From Sphingomonas sp. BK580 (lineage in GTDB: Bacteria > Pseudomonadota > Alphaproteobacteria > Sphingomonadales > Sphingomonadaceae), in contig NZ_JACIAY010000008.1 in assembly GCF_014194975.1 (NCBI RefSeq), positions 154,550 to 218,549 on the forward strand: 64,000 nt of DNA, given 5' to 3'. Position 1 is the first letter of the stretch. Every line of letters starts with the position of its first letter. Made by a program: the position numbers and the translations under genes. Shown here piece by piece: positions 8,417 through 18,000 of the stretch. The notes beneath the pieces were generated by a model that ran no database searches, was not told the DNA's origin, and saw nothing but the letters and a program-made list of their open reading frames with translations.

Positions 8417-10425
8417 GCGTCGCGACGCTCCCTCCGGTGCGCGGGCGGCTCACCGCCGGGGCCGCGCTGGCCCCGCTCGTCTGGTTCAAGAGCGGCGGCG
8501 CGGCCGAGTGGTTGTTCGAGCCCGCCGACGCGGACGATCTCGCCGCCTTCCTCGCCGCGCTCGACCCGGGCGTGCCGGTGCTGCCGCTCGGGCTCGGCTC
8601 CAACCTGATCGTGCGCGACGGCGGCGTGCGGGGCGTGACGATCCGGCTCGGCAAGGCCTTCGCCCAGGTGGAGCCGATCGGCGACTCGCTCCTGCGCTGC
8701 GGCGGCGGGGCGAGCGGCATCCTCGTGTCCTCCACCGCGCGCGATGCCGGCGTGGCCGGGGTGGAGTTCCTGCGCTCCATCCCCGGGACGGTCGGCGGCT
8801 TCGTGCGGATGAACGGCGGCGCCTATGGCCGCGAGACCGCCGACGTGCTGGTCGAGGCCGAGGTGGTGCTGCGCGACGGCACGCGGCGGACGCTCTCGCG
8901 CGACGCGCTGGGCTACAGCTACCGCCACTCGGCGCTGCCCGAGGGGGCGGTGGTGGTGGGCGCGACGTTCCGCGGCGTACCGGGCGCACCCGCCGCGATC
9001 CAGGCCGAGATGGACCGCATCGCCGCCGCGCGCGAGGCGAGCCAGCCGCTGCGCTCGCGCACCGGCGGCTCCACCTTCAAGAACCCGCCGGGCGCGAAGG
9101 CATGGGAGTTGGTCGACGCCGCGGGCTGCCGCGGCCTGCGCCGCGGCGACGCGCAGGTGAGCGAGAAGCATACCAACTTCCTGCTCAACCTCGGCGCCGC
9201 GAGCAGCGCCGAGATCGAGGCGCTGGGCGAGGACGTGCGCGCGCGGGTCAGGGCCGCGAGCGGCGTCGAACTGGAATGGGAGATACAGCGCGTGGGCGAC
9301 GGACAGAATCCTCCCCGGGACGGGGAGGGGGGCCGCCGTGCGGAGCACGGTGGTGGAGGGGGGCTTCCGCGGGCGGAGCACTCGCGGACAGTCCCCTCCA
9401 CCACCGACCTGCGGTCGGCGATCCCCCTGTCCGCGGACGGGGAGGGATCTCGTCGTCTCCACGTCGCCGTCCTCATGGGCGGCTGGTCGGCCGAGCGCGA
9501 GGTGTCGCTCAACTCGGGCGCCGGGGTGGCCGAGGCGCTCGAGTCGCTCGGCCACCGCGTCACCCGCGTCGACCTCACCCCGACCGTCGCCGCCGATCTG
9601 GCCGCGGCGGCGCCCGACCTCGTCTTCAACGCGCTCCACGGTACGCCGGGCGAGGACGGCAGCGTCCAGGGCCTGCTCGAGCTCATGGGACTGCGCTACA
9701 CGCACTCGGGGCTCGCCACCTCGGTGATCGCGATCGACAAGGTGTTGACCAAGCAGGTGCTCGTCCCCGCCGGCGTGCCGATGCCGGGCGGGCGCATCGT
9801 CCGCTCCGCCGAGATCCACGAGGCCGATCCGCTGCCGCGCCCCTATGTCCTCAAGCCGGTCAACGAGGGCTCCTCGGTCGGCGTCGCGATCGTCACCATG
9901 GGCGGCAATTACGGCAGCCCGATCGGGCGCGACACCGCGGGCCCCTGGCAGGAGTTCGACGAACTGCTCGCCGAGCCTTATGTCCGCGGACGCGAGCTGA
10001 CCACCGCGGTGCTCGACGGCGCCGACGGCCCGCGCGCGCTCGGCGTCACCGAGCTGCGGCCGAAGTCGGGCTGGTACGACTACGACGCCAAATATACCGA
10101 CGGCATGACCGAGCATCTCTTCCCCGCGCCCGTGCCCGACGAGATCGCCGAGGCGTGCCGCGACCTCGCGCTCCAGGCACATCGCGTGCTCGGCTGCCGC
10201 GGGTGCAGCCGCTCCGACTTCCGCTGGGACGACGAGCGCGGCGTCGACGGGCTGTTCCTGCTGGAGGTCAACACCCAGCCGGGGATGACCGCGCTGAGCC
10301 TCGTCCCCGAGCAGGCGCGCCACACCGGCATGAGCTACGCCGAGCTGGTCCAGGCGATCGTCGACGCGGCGATGCGCGCGCCGGCACCGAAGGCGGCCGC
10401 GCGCGCGAAGGACGCGGCGCGGTGA
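8413..10425 (+). CDS. murB: MurB-Ddl fusion: UDP-MurNAc dehydrogenase plus D-Ala-D-Ala ligase
   Basis: One open frame of 670 codons. Residues ~1-296 are MurB (FAD enzyme reducing UDP-GlcNAc-enolpyruvate): [34 protein letters not shown], the GGSTFKNP segment with the proton-donor Ser, and a final [10 protein letters not shown] with the conserved Glu. Residues ~300-346 are a Gly/Arg-rich linker encoded by an R1 palindrome. Residues ~350-670 are a complete ATP-grasp D-alanine:D-alanine ligase: [48 protein letters not shown]. There is no stop codon between the two domains; normally murB and ddl are separate neighbouring genes. GTG start overlaps murC; the stop overlaps the ftsQ GTG. Either a bifunctional fusion is made or Ddl also starts internally. 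Confidence 0.9.
   Translation: MSVATLPPVRGRLTAGAALAPLVWFKSGGAAEWLFEPADADDLAAFLAALDPGVPVLPLGLGSNLIVRDGGVRGVTIRLGKAFAQVEPIGDSLLRCGGGASGILVSSTARDAGVAGVEFLRSIPGTVGGFVRMNGGAYGRETADVLVEAEVVLRDGTRRTLSRDALGYSYRHSALPEGAVVVGATFRGVPGAPAAIQAEMDRIAAAREASQPLRSRTGGSTFKNPPGAKAWELVDAAGCRGLRRGDAQVSEKHTNFLLNLGAASSAEIEALGEDVRARVRAASGVELEWEIQRVGDGQNPPRDGEGGRRAEHGGGGGLPRAEHSRTVPSTTDLRSAIPLSADGEGSRRLHVAVLMGGWSAEREVSLNSGAGVAEALESLGHRVTRVDLTPTVAADLAAAAPDLVFNALHGTPGEDGSVQGLLELMGLRYTHSGLATSVIAIDKVLTKQVLVPAGVPMPGGRIVRSAEIHEADPLPRPYVLKPVNEGSSVGVAIVTMGGNYGSPIGRDTAGPWQEFDELLAEPYVRGRELTTAVLDGADGPRALGVTELRPKSGWYDYDAKYTDGMTEHLFPAPVPDEIAEACRDLALQAHRVLGCRGCSRSDFRWDDERGVDGLFLLEVNTQPGMTALSLVPEQARHTGMSYAELVQAIVDAAMRAPAPKAAARAKDAAR
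9292..10425 (+). CDS. ddl: D-alanine--D-alanine ligase, possible internal start within the fusion frame
   Basis: Alternative reading of the 3' half of the MurB-Ddl frame. The in-frame GTG at 9292 is preceded by GGGAGA at 9278-9283, a good ribosome binding site at about 8 bases, so a separate 377-aa Ddl with a ~57-residue repeat-encoded N-terminal extension could be made. There is no ATG or GTG between the repeat and the conserved VAVLMGG strand; the next ATG is the Met inside that motif. The catalytic body looks intact. It joins two D-Ala molecules for MurF. This entry overlaps the fusion entry on purpose; which product exists cannot be settled from sequence. Confidence 0.4.
   Translation: MGDGQNPPRDGEGGRRAEHGGGGGLPRAEHSRTVPSTTDLRSAIPLSADGEGSRRLHVAVLMGGWSAEREVSLNSGAGVAEALESLGHRVTRVDLTPTVAADLAAAAPDLVFNALHGTPGEDGSVQGLLELMGLRYTHSGLATSVIAIDKVLTKQVLVPAGVPMPGGRIVRSAEIHEADPLPRPYVLKPVNEGSSVGVAIVTMGGNYGSPIGRDTAGPWQEFDELLAEPYVRGRELTTAVLDGADGPRALGVTELRPKSGWYDYDAKYTDGMTEHLFPAPVPDEIAEACRDLALQAHRVLGCRGCSRSDFRWDDERGVDGLFLLEVNTQPGMTALSLVPEQARHTGMSYAELVQAIVDAAMRAPAPKAAARAKDAAR
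9309..9447. repeat. R1 palindromic repeat at the murB/ddl junction
   Basis: 139 bp. The left end begins TCCTCCCCGGGACGGGGAGG and the right end is GGACGGGGAGGGAT, near reverse complements. Internal hairpins are CCGTGCGGAGCACGG (left) and CGACCTGCGGTCG (right), and the arms carry GGTGGTGGAGGGG and its complement. It is read in frame; the central GGTGGTGG is in the same frame as in the murD copy and gives a five-glycine run in both proteins. Confidence 0.9.
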
Positions 10426-11396
10426 GCCGCACGATCAAGCGCGGTGGGCCGCCGCCGCGGCGCGCGGTCAGCAACCGGCGGCGCGCGCCCAAGGCGTCGC
10501 TCGGCGACCGGCTGATCGCGCGCCTGCCGGTCAGCGAGGAGACGCTGCGGCGCGCGGTGACCTGGACGCTGCTCGGCGGCGTCGGCGCGGCGGCGCTGGC
10601 GCTCGCCACCGTGCTGGGCGTGCCGCAGGCGATCGGTGTCGGCATCGCCGAGGCGGCCGGCCGCGCCGGGCTGGAGGTCGAGCAGGTCGACATCACCGGG
10701 CTCAAGCGGATGGACCGCGAGACGGTCTACGCGATCGCGCTGGAGGACCAGCCGAGCCGCGCGATGCTGCGCGTCGACCTGGAGCGCGTGCGCGAGCGGC
10801 TGCTCGCCTACGGCTGGATCGCCGACGCCTATGTCGCGCGGCGGCTGCCCGACCGGCTGCTGATCCACATCACCGAGCGCGAGCCGGCCGCGATCTGGCA
10901 GGATAACGGCCAGCTCACGCTGATCGACTCGACCGGCCGGCTGCTCGCCCCGGTCGATCCCGCGCGCATGCCCGACCTGCCGCTGGTGATCGGCCCGGGC
11001 GCGGACCGGCAGGAGGGGGGCTACCAGGCGCTGCTCGCCGCCGCGCCCGCGCTCAAGCCACGCATCCGCGCCGCCACGTGGATCGGTAACCGCCGCTGGG
11101 ACCTCACCTTCGACACCGGCGAGACGCTGGCGCTGCCGCAGGACGGCGCCGCGCAGGCGTTGATCAAGTTCGCGCAGCTCGACGGCGCGCGCTCGCTGCT
11201 CGGCAAGGGCTGGGTGCGCTTCGACCTGCGCGATCCCGCCAAGCTGGTGGCGCGCCGGCCGGGGCAGGACCTGCACCAACGCTTGCAGGACGACGGCAGC
11301 GCCGACGCGGTGGCGGGCAACGCCACCGACGGCGGCGGCGGCAACGAGACGACGGCGACGCGCGCGCGGGAAACGACGCGCGTCGGCGAGGCATGA
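10422..11396 (+). CDS. ftsQ: cell division protein FtsQ
   Basis: 324 aa. Bitopic divisome protein that links FtsK/FtsL/FtsB assembly. It has a basic cytoplasmic N-terminal tail of ~45 residues, one membrane segment around residues 47-68, then a POTRA domain (VEQVDITGLKRMDRETVYAI onward) and the FtsQ beta domain. The start is a GTG overlapping the ddl stop (GTGA). A Gly/Asn/Thr-rich tail follows the beta domain. It precedes ftsA by 51 bases, the usual dcw order. Confidence 0.92.
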   Translation: MSRTIKRGGPPPRRAVSNRRRAPKASLGDRLIARLPVSEETLRRAVTWTLLGGVGAAALALATVLGVPQAIGVGIAEAAGRAGLEVEQVDITGLKRMDRETVYAIALEDQPSRAMLRVDLERVRERLLAYGWIADAYVARRLPDRLLIHITEREPAAIWQDNGQLTLIDSTGRLLAPVDPARMPDLPLVIGPGADRQEGGYQALLAAAPALKPRIRAATWIGNRRWDLTFDTGETLALPQDGAAQALIKFAQLDGARSLLGKGWVRFDLRDPAKLVARRPGQDLHQRLQDDGSADAVAGNATDGGGGNETTATRARETTRVGEA

Positions 11397-11447
11397 CACA
11401 GGCGTGGTACAGACAGGCGCAGTACAGGGCGTGACGAGGGGGACAGC

Positions 11448-12707
11448 ATGGCCAAGGCAGCACCGGACGGGTTGATCACCGCGCTCGACATCGGCTCGTC
11501 CAAGGTGTCGGCGATGATCGCGCAGAAGGGCGACGGCGGCGAGCTGGTGGTGCTCGGCACCGGCCAGCGCGAGAGCCGCGGCGTCAAGCGCGGCTATATC
11601 GCCGACATGGACTCGACCGAGGTCGCGGTGCGCGAGGCGGTGGAACAGGCCGAGCGGATCGCCGGCTTCAACATCGAGAACGTCTGGGCCGGCTTCTCCG
11701 CCGGCGGGCTGGTGAGCGACGAGGCCTTCATCGAGGCCGAGCTGGGCGGCATGCGGATCGAGCAGGCCGACATCGACGCTTTGCTCCAGGAGGGCCGCCA
11801 GTCGATCGACCCGGCCGGGCGCATGGTGCTCCACGCCCAGCCCGCGCTGTACACGCTCGACGGCCTCACGGGCGTGAAGAAGCCGCTCGGGCTCCACGCC
11901 GACCGGCTCGGCGTCCACATCCATGTCATCGCCGCCGACGGCTCGCCGGTGCGCAACCTCGACCTGTGCGTGCGCTCGGCGCACCTCGAGGTGAAGTCGA
12001 TCATCGCCGCGCCCGTCGCCACCGGACTGGCCTGCCTCAGCGCCGAGGAGCGCGACCTCGGCGTCGCGCTGGTCGAGATCGGCGCGGGGATCACCAACGT
12101 CTCCCTGTTCGCGGGCTCGATGCTCGTCGGGCTCAAGTCGATCCCCTACGGCGGCGCGGACATCACCGACGACATCGCCTCGGCGTTCGGCACGACGCGG
12201 CTCCAGGCCGAGCGGATCAAGTGCTTCCACGGCTCGGCCAACGCCTCCCCGCGCGACAACCACGAGATGGTGACGATCCGGGAGCGGACCGACGATGAGG
12301 ACTCGGAGGCGCTGCAGATCACCAAAGCGGCGCTGATCGCGGTGATCCGGCAGCGGCTCGAGCATCTCACCAGCGAGATCCAGGCGGCGCTCAAGGAGCT
12401 GAAGTTCGAGGGGCCGGTCGGGCGCCAGGTGGTGCTCACCGGCGGCGGGGCGGAGCTCAAGGGCATCGCCGATTACGCCCAGCAGGCGCTCGGCCGCTCG
12501 GTCCGGGTCGGCCGGCCCAAGGGACTGACCGGTCTGCCCGAGGCACACTCGGGTCCTGGCTTCGCCACGCTGGCGGGGCTGGCCTTCTTCGCGGCGAGCG
12601 ATCCGATCGACCTGCGCGGGCTCGTGCCGTCGCAGCAGATGGTCCATCGCCAGCGCGGCCTGCGCGGTTTCTGGAAGCTCGTGCAGGCGGCCAAGGCAAA
12701 TTATTGA
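11448..12707 (+). CDS. ftsA: cell division protein FtsA (actin-like)
   Basis: 419 aa. Actin-fold ATPase that anchors FtsZ filaments to the membrane. The phosphate-1 loop ALDIGSSKVSAMI is near the N terminus, the SHS2 (1C) domain follows, then EIGAGITNVSLF, and VVLTGGGAELKG of the adenosine motif. The C terminus ends in a basic amphipathic stretch (RQRGLRGFWKLVQAAK) that fits the membrane-targeting helix. The ATG is preceded by GAGGGGG with 5-base spacing. Confidence 0.95.
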   Translation: MAKAAPDGLITALDIGSSKVSAMIAQKGDGGELVVLGTGQRESRGVKRGYIADMDSTEVAVREAVEQAERIAGFNIENVWAGFSAGGLVSDEAFIEAELGGMRIEQADIDALLQEGRQSIDPAGRMVLHAQPALYTLDGLTGVKKPLGLHADRLGVHIHVIAADGSPVRNLDLCVRSAHLEVKSIIAAPVATGLACLSAEERDLGVALVEIGAGITNVSLFAGSMLVGLKSIPYGGADITDDIASAFGTTRLQAERIKCFHGSANASPRDNHEMVTIRERTDDEDSEALQITKAALIAVIRQRLEHLTSEIQAALKELKFEGPVGRQVVLTGGGAELKGIADYAQQALGRSVRVGRPKGLTGLPEAHSGPGFATLAGLAFFAASDPIDLRGLVPSQQMVHRQRGLRGFWKLVQAAKANY

Positions 12708-12824
12708 CGCGGTGACAGGGCGTTTCGCGGTGTTTCCTCTTCCACCCGGCGTCTCGTTGTTGCACATCGGTAGAAATTAACCGCGCGAGTGACGGCGGCG
12801 CGGAGCGGACGGAGTAAGCACGCG

Positions 12825-14339
12825 ATGAGCATCGAATTCATCACCCCGGATCTCGACGATCTCACCCCGCGCATCACCGTCGTGGGCGTCGGCGGCGCCG
12901 GCGGCAACGCCATCGCCAACATGATGCGCGCCGACGTTCAGGGCGTGCAGTTCCTCGTCGCCAACACCGACGCGCAGGCGCTGAAACAGTCCGAGGCGGA
13001 GCAGAAGATCCAGCTCGGCGCCAAGATCACCCAGGGCCTGGGCGCGGGCAGCCGCCCCGAGATCGGTCGCGCCGCCGCGGAAGAGACGATCGACGAGCTG
13101 TCGCGCCTGCTCGAGGGCAGCCACATGTGCTTCATCGCCGCGGGCATGGGCGGCGGCACCGGCACGGGCGCCGCCCCGGTGATCGCCAAGGCCGCGCGCG
13201 ACATGGGCATCCTGACCGTCGGCGTCGTCACCAAGCCGTTCAGCTTCGAGGGCAACCGTCGCGCCAAATCGGCCGACGCGGGGATCGAGGAGCTGCAGAA
13301 GTTCGTCGACACGCTGATCGTGATCCCGAACCAGAACCTGTTCCTGGTCGCCAACGCCAACACCACCTTCAAACAGGCCTTCGAGATGGCCGACGAGGTG
13401 CTCCAGCAGGGCGTGCGCGGCATCACCGATCTGATGGTGATGCCCGGCCTCATCAACCTCGACTTCGCCGACGTCCGCTCGGTGATGCAGGAGATGGGCA
13501 AGGCGATGATGGGGACCGGCGAGGCCGAGGGCGACGATCGCGCGCTGATCGCGGCGCAGAAGGCGATCGCCAACCCGCTGCTCGACGGCGTGTCGATGCA
13601 GGGCGCCAAGGGCGTCATCGTCTCGATCACCGGCGGCGACGACATGCGCCTGCTCGAGGTCGACGAGGCCGCCAACCACATCCGCGAGCTGGTCGACCCC
13701 GACGCCAACATCATCTGGGGGTCGGCGTTCAATCCCGAGCTGGAGGGCAAGATCCGCGTCTCGGTGGTCGCGACCGGCATCGAGAACAATGCCGCCGCCT
13801 CGGCACCGGCCAGCGCCGCCCCGGCCGAGCCGACGCGCACCTTCAGCTTCTCGGCACCGCGCCGCAGCGACGCCGCGCCGACCGCGGCCGCGCCCGCGCC
13901 GCAGCCGACTCCGGCTCCTGCCCCGTCGCCCGCGCCGATCCCGAGCGCGTATCAGCCGACCCCCGAGGTGCCGCCGCAGCAGCCGAGCGGCGCCGCCGCG
14001 GGCGCGATGGCGCAGGGCGTGCCGCCGACCACCTCGGGTCCGGTGGTCGATCCCGCGCCCGCCCCGGCGCCCGCCGCGCCGGCCGACGACGAGCTGCTGC
14101 TCGGCGCTGACTCGATGATGCCCGCGCCGACGCCGCAGGCGCCCGCGGGCGACGCCGCGCGCCGCCGCTTCCTCGCGCCGGGCGGCGAGGGCGAGGAGGC
14201 GCCGCCGCAGCCGCGCGTCAAGCTGGGCGGGACCCTGTTCGAGCGGATGCAGAACGCCACCCGCAACGCCGGTGGGCGCAGCGACGAGGGCGAGGGCGGC
14301 GACCTGCCGCGCTTCCTGCACCGCCAGAACAACCAGTGA
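12825..14339 (+). CDS. ftsZ: cell division protein FtsZ (tubulin-like GTPase)
   Basis: 504 aa. It forms the Z-ring. [12 protein letters not shown] is near residue 17, the tubulin signature GGGTGTG is at about residues 108-114, and NVDFADV-type T7 loop ([13 protein letters not shown]) is present. Residues ~325-460 are a long Ala/Pro-rich linker, typical of alphaproteobacterial FtsZ, ending in the conserved tail peptide DLPRFLHRQ that binds FtsA and other partners. The ATG at 12825 is chosen because the conserved N terminus ([13 protein letters not shown]) begins there; GGAG lies about 10 bases upstream. The 117-bp gap after ftsA contains an AT-richer patch (AAATTAACC) that may hold an ftsZ promoter. 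Confidence 0.96.
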   Translation: MSIEFITPDLDDLTPRITVVGVGGAGGNAIANMMRADVQGVQFLVANTDAQALKQSEAEQKIQLGAKITQGLGAGSRPEIGRAAAEETIDELSRLLEGSHMCFIAAGMGGGTGTGAAPVIAKAARDMGILTVGVVTKPFSFEGNRRAKSADAGIEELQKFVDTLIVIPNQNLFLVANANTTFKQAFEMADEVLQQGVRGITDLMVMPGLINLDFADVRSVMQEMGKAMMGTGEAEGDDRALIAAQKAIANPLLDGVSMQGAKGVIVSITGGDDMRLLEVDEAANHIRELVDPDANIIWGSAFNPELEGKIRVSVVATGIENNAAASAPASAAPAEPTRTFSFSAPRRSDAAPTAAAPAPQPTPAPAPSPAPIPSAYQPTPEVPPQQPSGAAAGAMAQGVPPTTSGPVVDPAPAPAPAAPADDELLLGADSMMPAPTPQAPAGDAARRRFLAPGGEGEEAPPQPRVKLGGTLFERMQNATRNAGGRSDEGEGGDLPRFLHRQNNQ

Positions 14340-14406
14340 GCTGACTCGCGGCCGGGGTGGCCCCGGTCTGACACGCGTCGCAGGCGAGGGTGCCTGCTGC
14401 CCCGCT

Positions 14407-14434
14407 CGTCATCCCCGCGTGAGCGGGGATGACG
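14407..14434. repeat. R2 palindromic repeat (short, perfect hairpin)
   Basis: A perfect 12-bp inverted repeat, CGTCATCCCCGC, with a GTGA loop. It lies in the 245-bp gap between ftsZ and dapB and is the core unit of a second repeat family (R2) seen at about 25571, 30481, 36671, 44497, 44662 and 46139. It could fold as a strong RNA hairpin but lacks a T run, so a terminator role is not assured. Nothing else is recognised in 14340-14584. Confidence 0.7.
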
Positions 14435-14584
14435 ATCGGTCGATCGAGCGAGGCGAGCCAGCGACGGCGTGCCCCCCGCGGCGATCGCGTGCCATTCGTC
14501 CCATCCCGGTCACCGCGCGACTGTCTTTCCCCCGCGCGCCGTGCCAAGACTCGTCGCCCGGCCCCTCCGCACGAGTGACGCGAC

Positions 14585-15313
14585 ATGACCGCCATCGGCA
14601 TCTACGGCAGCAGCGGCCGCATGGGGCGCGCGATCGCGACGATCGCCGAGGGGGAGGGCTGCGCCGTCGCCGGCGGCATCGACGCGCAGGGGGACCCGCT
14701 GCCGCTCGCCCGGGCCGCCGACGTGCTGGTCGACTTCTCCACCCCGGCCGCCCTGGAGCCGCACCTCGCCGCGGCGGTCGCGGCGCGCACCCCGATCGTG
14801 ATCGGCACCACCGGGCTGAGCGCGACGCACCACGCGCTGATCGAGCAGGCCGCCGCGCTCATCCCCGTGCTGCAGACCGGCAACACCTCGCTCGGGGTGA
14901 CGCTGCTGCAGACGCTGGTGCGCGAGGCGGCGGCGCGGCTCGGTGCCGAGTGGGACATCGAGATCGTCGAGATGCACCACCGCCACAAGGTCGACGCTCC
15001 CTCGGGCACCGCGCTGCTGCTCGGCGAGGCCGCCGCGGCGGGGCGGGCGACTCGGCTGGCCGAGGTGCGCGTCGACAGCCGCGCCGGGCTGGTCGGCGCG
15101 CGCACCGAGGGCACGATCGGCTTCGCCTCGCTGCGCGGCGGCTCGGTGGTGGGCGATCACTCGGTCGTCTTCGCCGGCGAGGGCGAGCGGGTCGAGCTCG
15201 GCCATCGCGGCGAGGACCGCAGCATCTTCGCGCGCGGCGCGGTGAAGGCGGCGCTGTGGCTCGCCGGGCGCGCGCCGGGGCGTTACGCCATGGCGGAGGT
15301 GCTCGGGCTGTGA
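14585..15313 (+). CDS. dapB: 4-hydroxy-tetrahydrodipicolinate reductase
   Basis: 242 aa, slightly short of the ~265-270 aa seen in E. coli but within range. NAD(P)H-dependent enzyme of the lysine/meso-DAP branch. The dinucleotide-binding GIYGSSGRMGR is at residues 5-15; GTTGLS and the substrate motif EMHHRHKVDAPSGTA follow at about 128-142, with the catalytic His and Lys. It supplies the DAP used by MurE upstream, so its place after ftsZ makes metabolic sense. The stop overlaps the nth GTG by four bases. Confidence 0.95.
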   Translation: MTAIGIYGSSGRMGRAIATIAEGEGCAVAGGIDAQGDPLPLARAADVLVDFSTPAALEPHLAAAVAARTPIVIGTTGLSATHHALIEQAAALIPVLQTGNTSLGVTLLQTLVREAAARLGAEWDIEIVEMHHRHKVDAPSGTALLLGEAAAAGRATRLAEVRVDSRAGLVGARTEGTIGFASLRGGSVVGDHSVVFAGEGERVELGHRGEDRSIFARGAVKAALWLAGRAPGRYAMAEVLGL

Positions 15314-15975
15314 CCCGGCGCGAGGTCGTCGAATTCTATCGACGGCTGGCCGAGGCCAACCCGCATCCCGAGACCGAGCTCGAGTCGGTCAACGTCTACA
15401 CCTTGCTCGTCGCTGTGGTGCTGTCAGCGCAGGCGACCGACGCCGGGGTGAACCGCGCCACGCGCGCCTTGTTCGCGGAGGTCGACACGCCCGCGAAGAT
15501 GGTCGCGCTCGGCCTCGACGGGCTCAAGCAGCATATCCGCACGATCGGCCTGTTCAACACCAAGGCCAAGAACGTGATCGCGCTGAGCCAGGCGCTGCTC
15601 GACCAGCACGGCGGGGAGGTCCCGCGCGACCGCGCCGCGCTGGAGGCGCTGCCCGGGGTCGGGCGCAAGACCGCCAATGTCGTGCTCAACGTGGCGTTCG
15701 GCGCGGAGACGTTCGCGGTCGACACGCATATCTTCCGAGTCGGCAACCGCACCGGGCTGGCGCGCGGCGGGACCGTGCTGGCGGTGGAGAAGAAGCTCGA
15801 CGCGGTGACGCCCGCGCCGTTCCGAGTCCACGCGCACCACTGGCTGATCCTGCACGGCCGCTACGTCTGCAAGGCGCGACGGCCCGAGTGCTGGCGCTGC
15901 ATCGAGCACGACCTCTGCGCGTTCACACCCAAGACGCCGCCGCCGCCCGAGCGGGCCGCGGCGCGCGCGGGCTGA
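15310..15975 (+). CDS. nth: endonuclease III (DNA glycosylase/AP lyase)
   Basis: 221 aa. Removes oxidised pyrimidines and cleaves AP sites. The helix-hairpin-helix [14 protein letters not shown] with the catalytic Lys, the catalytic Asp in VDTHIFRV, and a full 4Fe-4S loop Cys-x6-Cys-x2-Cys-x5-Cys near the C terminus (CKARRPEC...C...C) are all present. The GTG start overlaps the dapB stop, so translation is coupled. A Pro/Ala-rich tail follows the cluster. Confidence 0.95.
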   Translation: MTRREVVEFYRRLAEANPHPETELESVNVYTLLVAVVLSAQATDAGVNRATRALFAEVDTPAKMVALGLDGLKQHIRTIGLFNTKAKNVIALSQALLDQHGGEVPRDRAALEALPGVGRKTANVVLNVAFGAETFAVDTHIFRVGNRTGLARGGTVLAVEKKLDAVTPAPFRVHAHHWLILHGRYVCKARRPECWRCIEHDLCAFTPKTPPPPERAAARAG

Positions 15976-15985
15976 GGAGGCGACG

Positions 15986-16372
15986 ATGCGCGGCTGGGTG
16001 GCGATGACGCTGGTGCTGGTGTCGGGCGCGGCGGTGGCGCGCGACCGCGGGCCGGCGGTGCCGGAGGCGGTTCCCGCTGGCGAGGCGCGCAACTGCGTGC
16101 CGATCACCGCGCTGCGCGAGAGCCTGGTGCGCAGCGACCGCGTGATCGACTTCCACACCGCCGGCGACCGTTACTACCGCGTGACCCTGCCCCAGGCCTG
16201 CCCCGGGCTCGGCTTCGAGCGGCGCTTCGGCTACGCCACGTCGATCGGGCAGTTGTGCGCGCAGGACATCATCACCGTGCTGTACGCGACGGGCGGGATG
16301 CGCGGCGCGAGCTGCGGCCTGGCGCCGTTCCAGCCGGTGACGATCGCGCGCCGGGCCGCGAAAAGCGGGTAG
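15986..16372 (+). CDS. small secreted protein of unknown function (DUF6491-like)
   Basis: 128 aa. A hydrophobic N-terminal signal peptide (residues 1-18, ending GAAVAR) precedes a domain with [13 protein letters not shown], a Tyr-rich YYRVTL strand, [12 protein letters not shown], and paired cysteines later in the sequence. The pattern resembles a conserved sphingomonad secreted family I associate with DUF6491; this is recollection, not a search. GAGGAGG lies 5 bases before the ATG. It is 10 bases after nth and may share its transcript. Function unknown. Confidence 0.75.
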   Translation: MRGWVAMTLVLVSGAAVARDRGPAVPEAVPAGEARNCVPITALRESLVRSDRVIDFHTAGDRYYRVTLPQACPGLGFERRFGYATSIGQLCAQDIITVLYATGGMRGASCGLAPFQPVTIARRAAKSG

Positions 16373-16408
16373 CGCCGCGCCGCACACCCTGCTAGTCGCA
16401 GCCGACCG

Positions 16409-16485
<77 letters not shown>

Positions 16486-16512
16486 GCTCTGCTCTCCTCT
16501 CCTCTCCTCACG

Positions 16513-17160
<648 letters not shown>

Positions 17161-17251
17161 CGCGCGTCTCCGCAGCGCAAGATGGCGCGCGCGACGGCCG
17201 CGGCCAAGCCCCCTCCTTGCGCGGCGATCCGGCAGCCTTACCTCCGCCGCG

Positions 17252-17824
17252 GTGGAGACGTTCGACCAACTCGTGGCGCGGGTGCGCGCCTGCACCGCCT
17301 GCGGCGCGGAGCTGCCGCTCGGCGCGCGGCCGGTGATCCAGGTCTCGCCGAGCGCGCGGCTGCTGATCGCGAGCCAGGCGCCGGGCAGCAAGGTCCACGC
17401 CAGCGGCCGCCCGTTCGACGATGCCTCGGGCGACCGGCTGCGCGCGTGGATGGGGATCGACGCCGCCACCTTCTACGACGCGGCGCGGGTCGCGACGCTG
17501 CCGATGGCCTTCTGCTACCCCGGCCGCGCCGCGGGCGGGGACCGCCCGCCGCCGCGCGCCTGCGCGGCGCGGTGGCGCGACTCGCTGCTGGCGGCGATGC
17601 CCGAGGTGCGGCTGACGCTGCTGGTCGGCAGCTACGCGCAGGCGCACGTGCTCGGTGCGGGGGCGCTGACCCCGCGCGTGGCGGACTATCGCGCGTATGG
17701 GCCGGCGCTGTTCCCGCTGCCGCACCCGTCGTGGCGCTCGCAGCTGTGGATGCGGGGCAACCCGTGGTTCGAGGCCGAGGTGCTGCCGGCGCTCCGCACC
17801 GCGGTGGCGGCAGCGCTGGGGTAG
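17252..17824 (+). CDS. uracil-DNA glycosylase family protein
   Basis: 190 aa, GTG start. The CTACGAELPLG segment with paired cysteines, then LLIASQAPGSKVHASGRPFDD, is the N-terminal active-site region of the UDG superfamily (the GQAPG-type loop appears here as SQAPG); LLVGSYAQAHVLG and LPHPSWRSQLW match the second motif with its His. It belongs to the COG1573-like group whose members are not all proven uracil glycosylases. It is divergent from the molybdopterin gene. Confidence 0.82.
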   Translation: METFDQLVARVRACTACGAELPLGARPVIQVSPSARLLIASQAPGSKVHASGRPFDDASGDRLRAWMGIDAATFYDAARVATLPMAFCYPGRAAGGDRPPPRACAARWRDSLLAAMPEVRLTLLVGSYAQAHVLGAGALTPRVADYRAYGPALFPLPHPSWRSQLWMRGNPWFEAEVLPALRTAVAAALG

Positions 17825-17938
17825 CGCGCTGACAGGCGATCGGGCGGGAGAGCGATGTTCGTGCGGGAGCGTCCCTGCCGCGCCGGCGCGGGGATGCCGC
17901 GTGTTGGTCTCGATCGCCGCGCCACCGCCCCGGGCAAC

Positions 17939-17965
17939 GGAACCTTCCCCCGCTCCCGCGCGGTT
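17939..17965 (+). promoter_or_regulatory. possible general stress response (EcfG-type) promoter
   Basis: GGAAC at 17939-17943 and GGTT at 17962-17965, separated by 18 bases, resemble the alphaproteobacterial EcfG promoter (GGAAC, 16-17 bases, CGTT). The spacing is slightly long and the -10 has one mismatch. It lies 36 bases before the proposed start of the Gfo/Idh gene, a suitable distance. Confidence 0.35.
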
Positions 17966-18000
17966 GCGGCGTTCCTCGAATGAACGCAGCGGAGACAGGC

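Noticed and set aside
10335..12767. 810-codon minus-strand open frame opposite ftsQ and ftsA
   Set aside because: Same shadow effect; runs across two genuine genes and their gap, with low-complexity composition.
12708..12824. Full CtrA binding site upstream of ftsZ
   Set aside because: Only one TTAACC half-site (in AAATTAACC) is present; the TTAA-N7-TTAA pair is not, so no site is called.
17854..17982. 43-codon plus-strand frame before the Gfo/Idh gene (MFVRERPCRRAG...)
   Set aside because: Has GGGAG before an ATG, but composition is non-protein-like and it overlaps the proposed stress promoter; no homology recognised.
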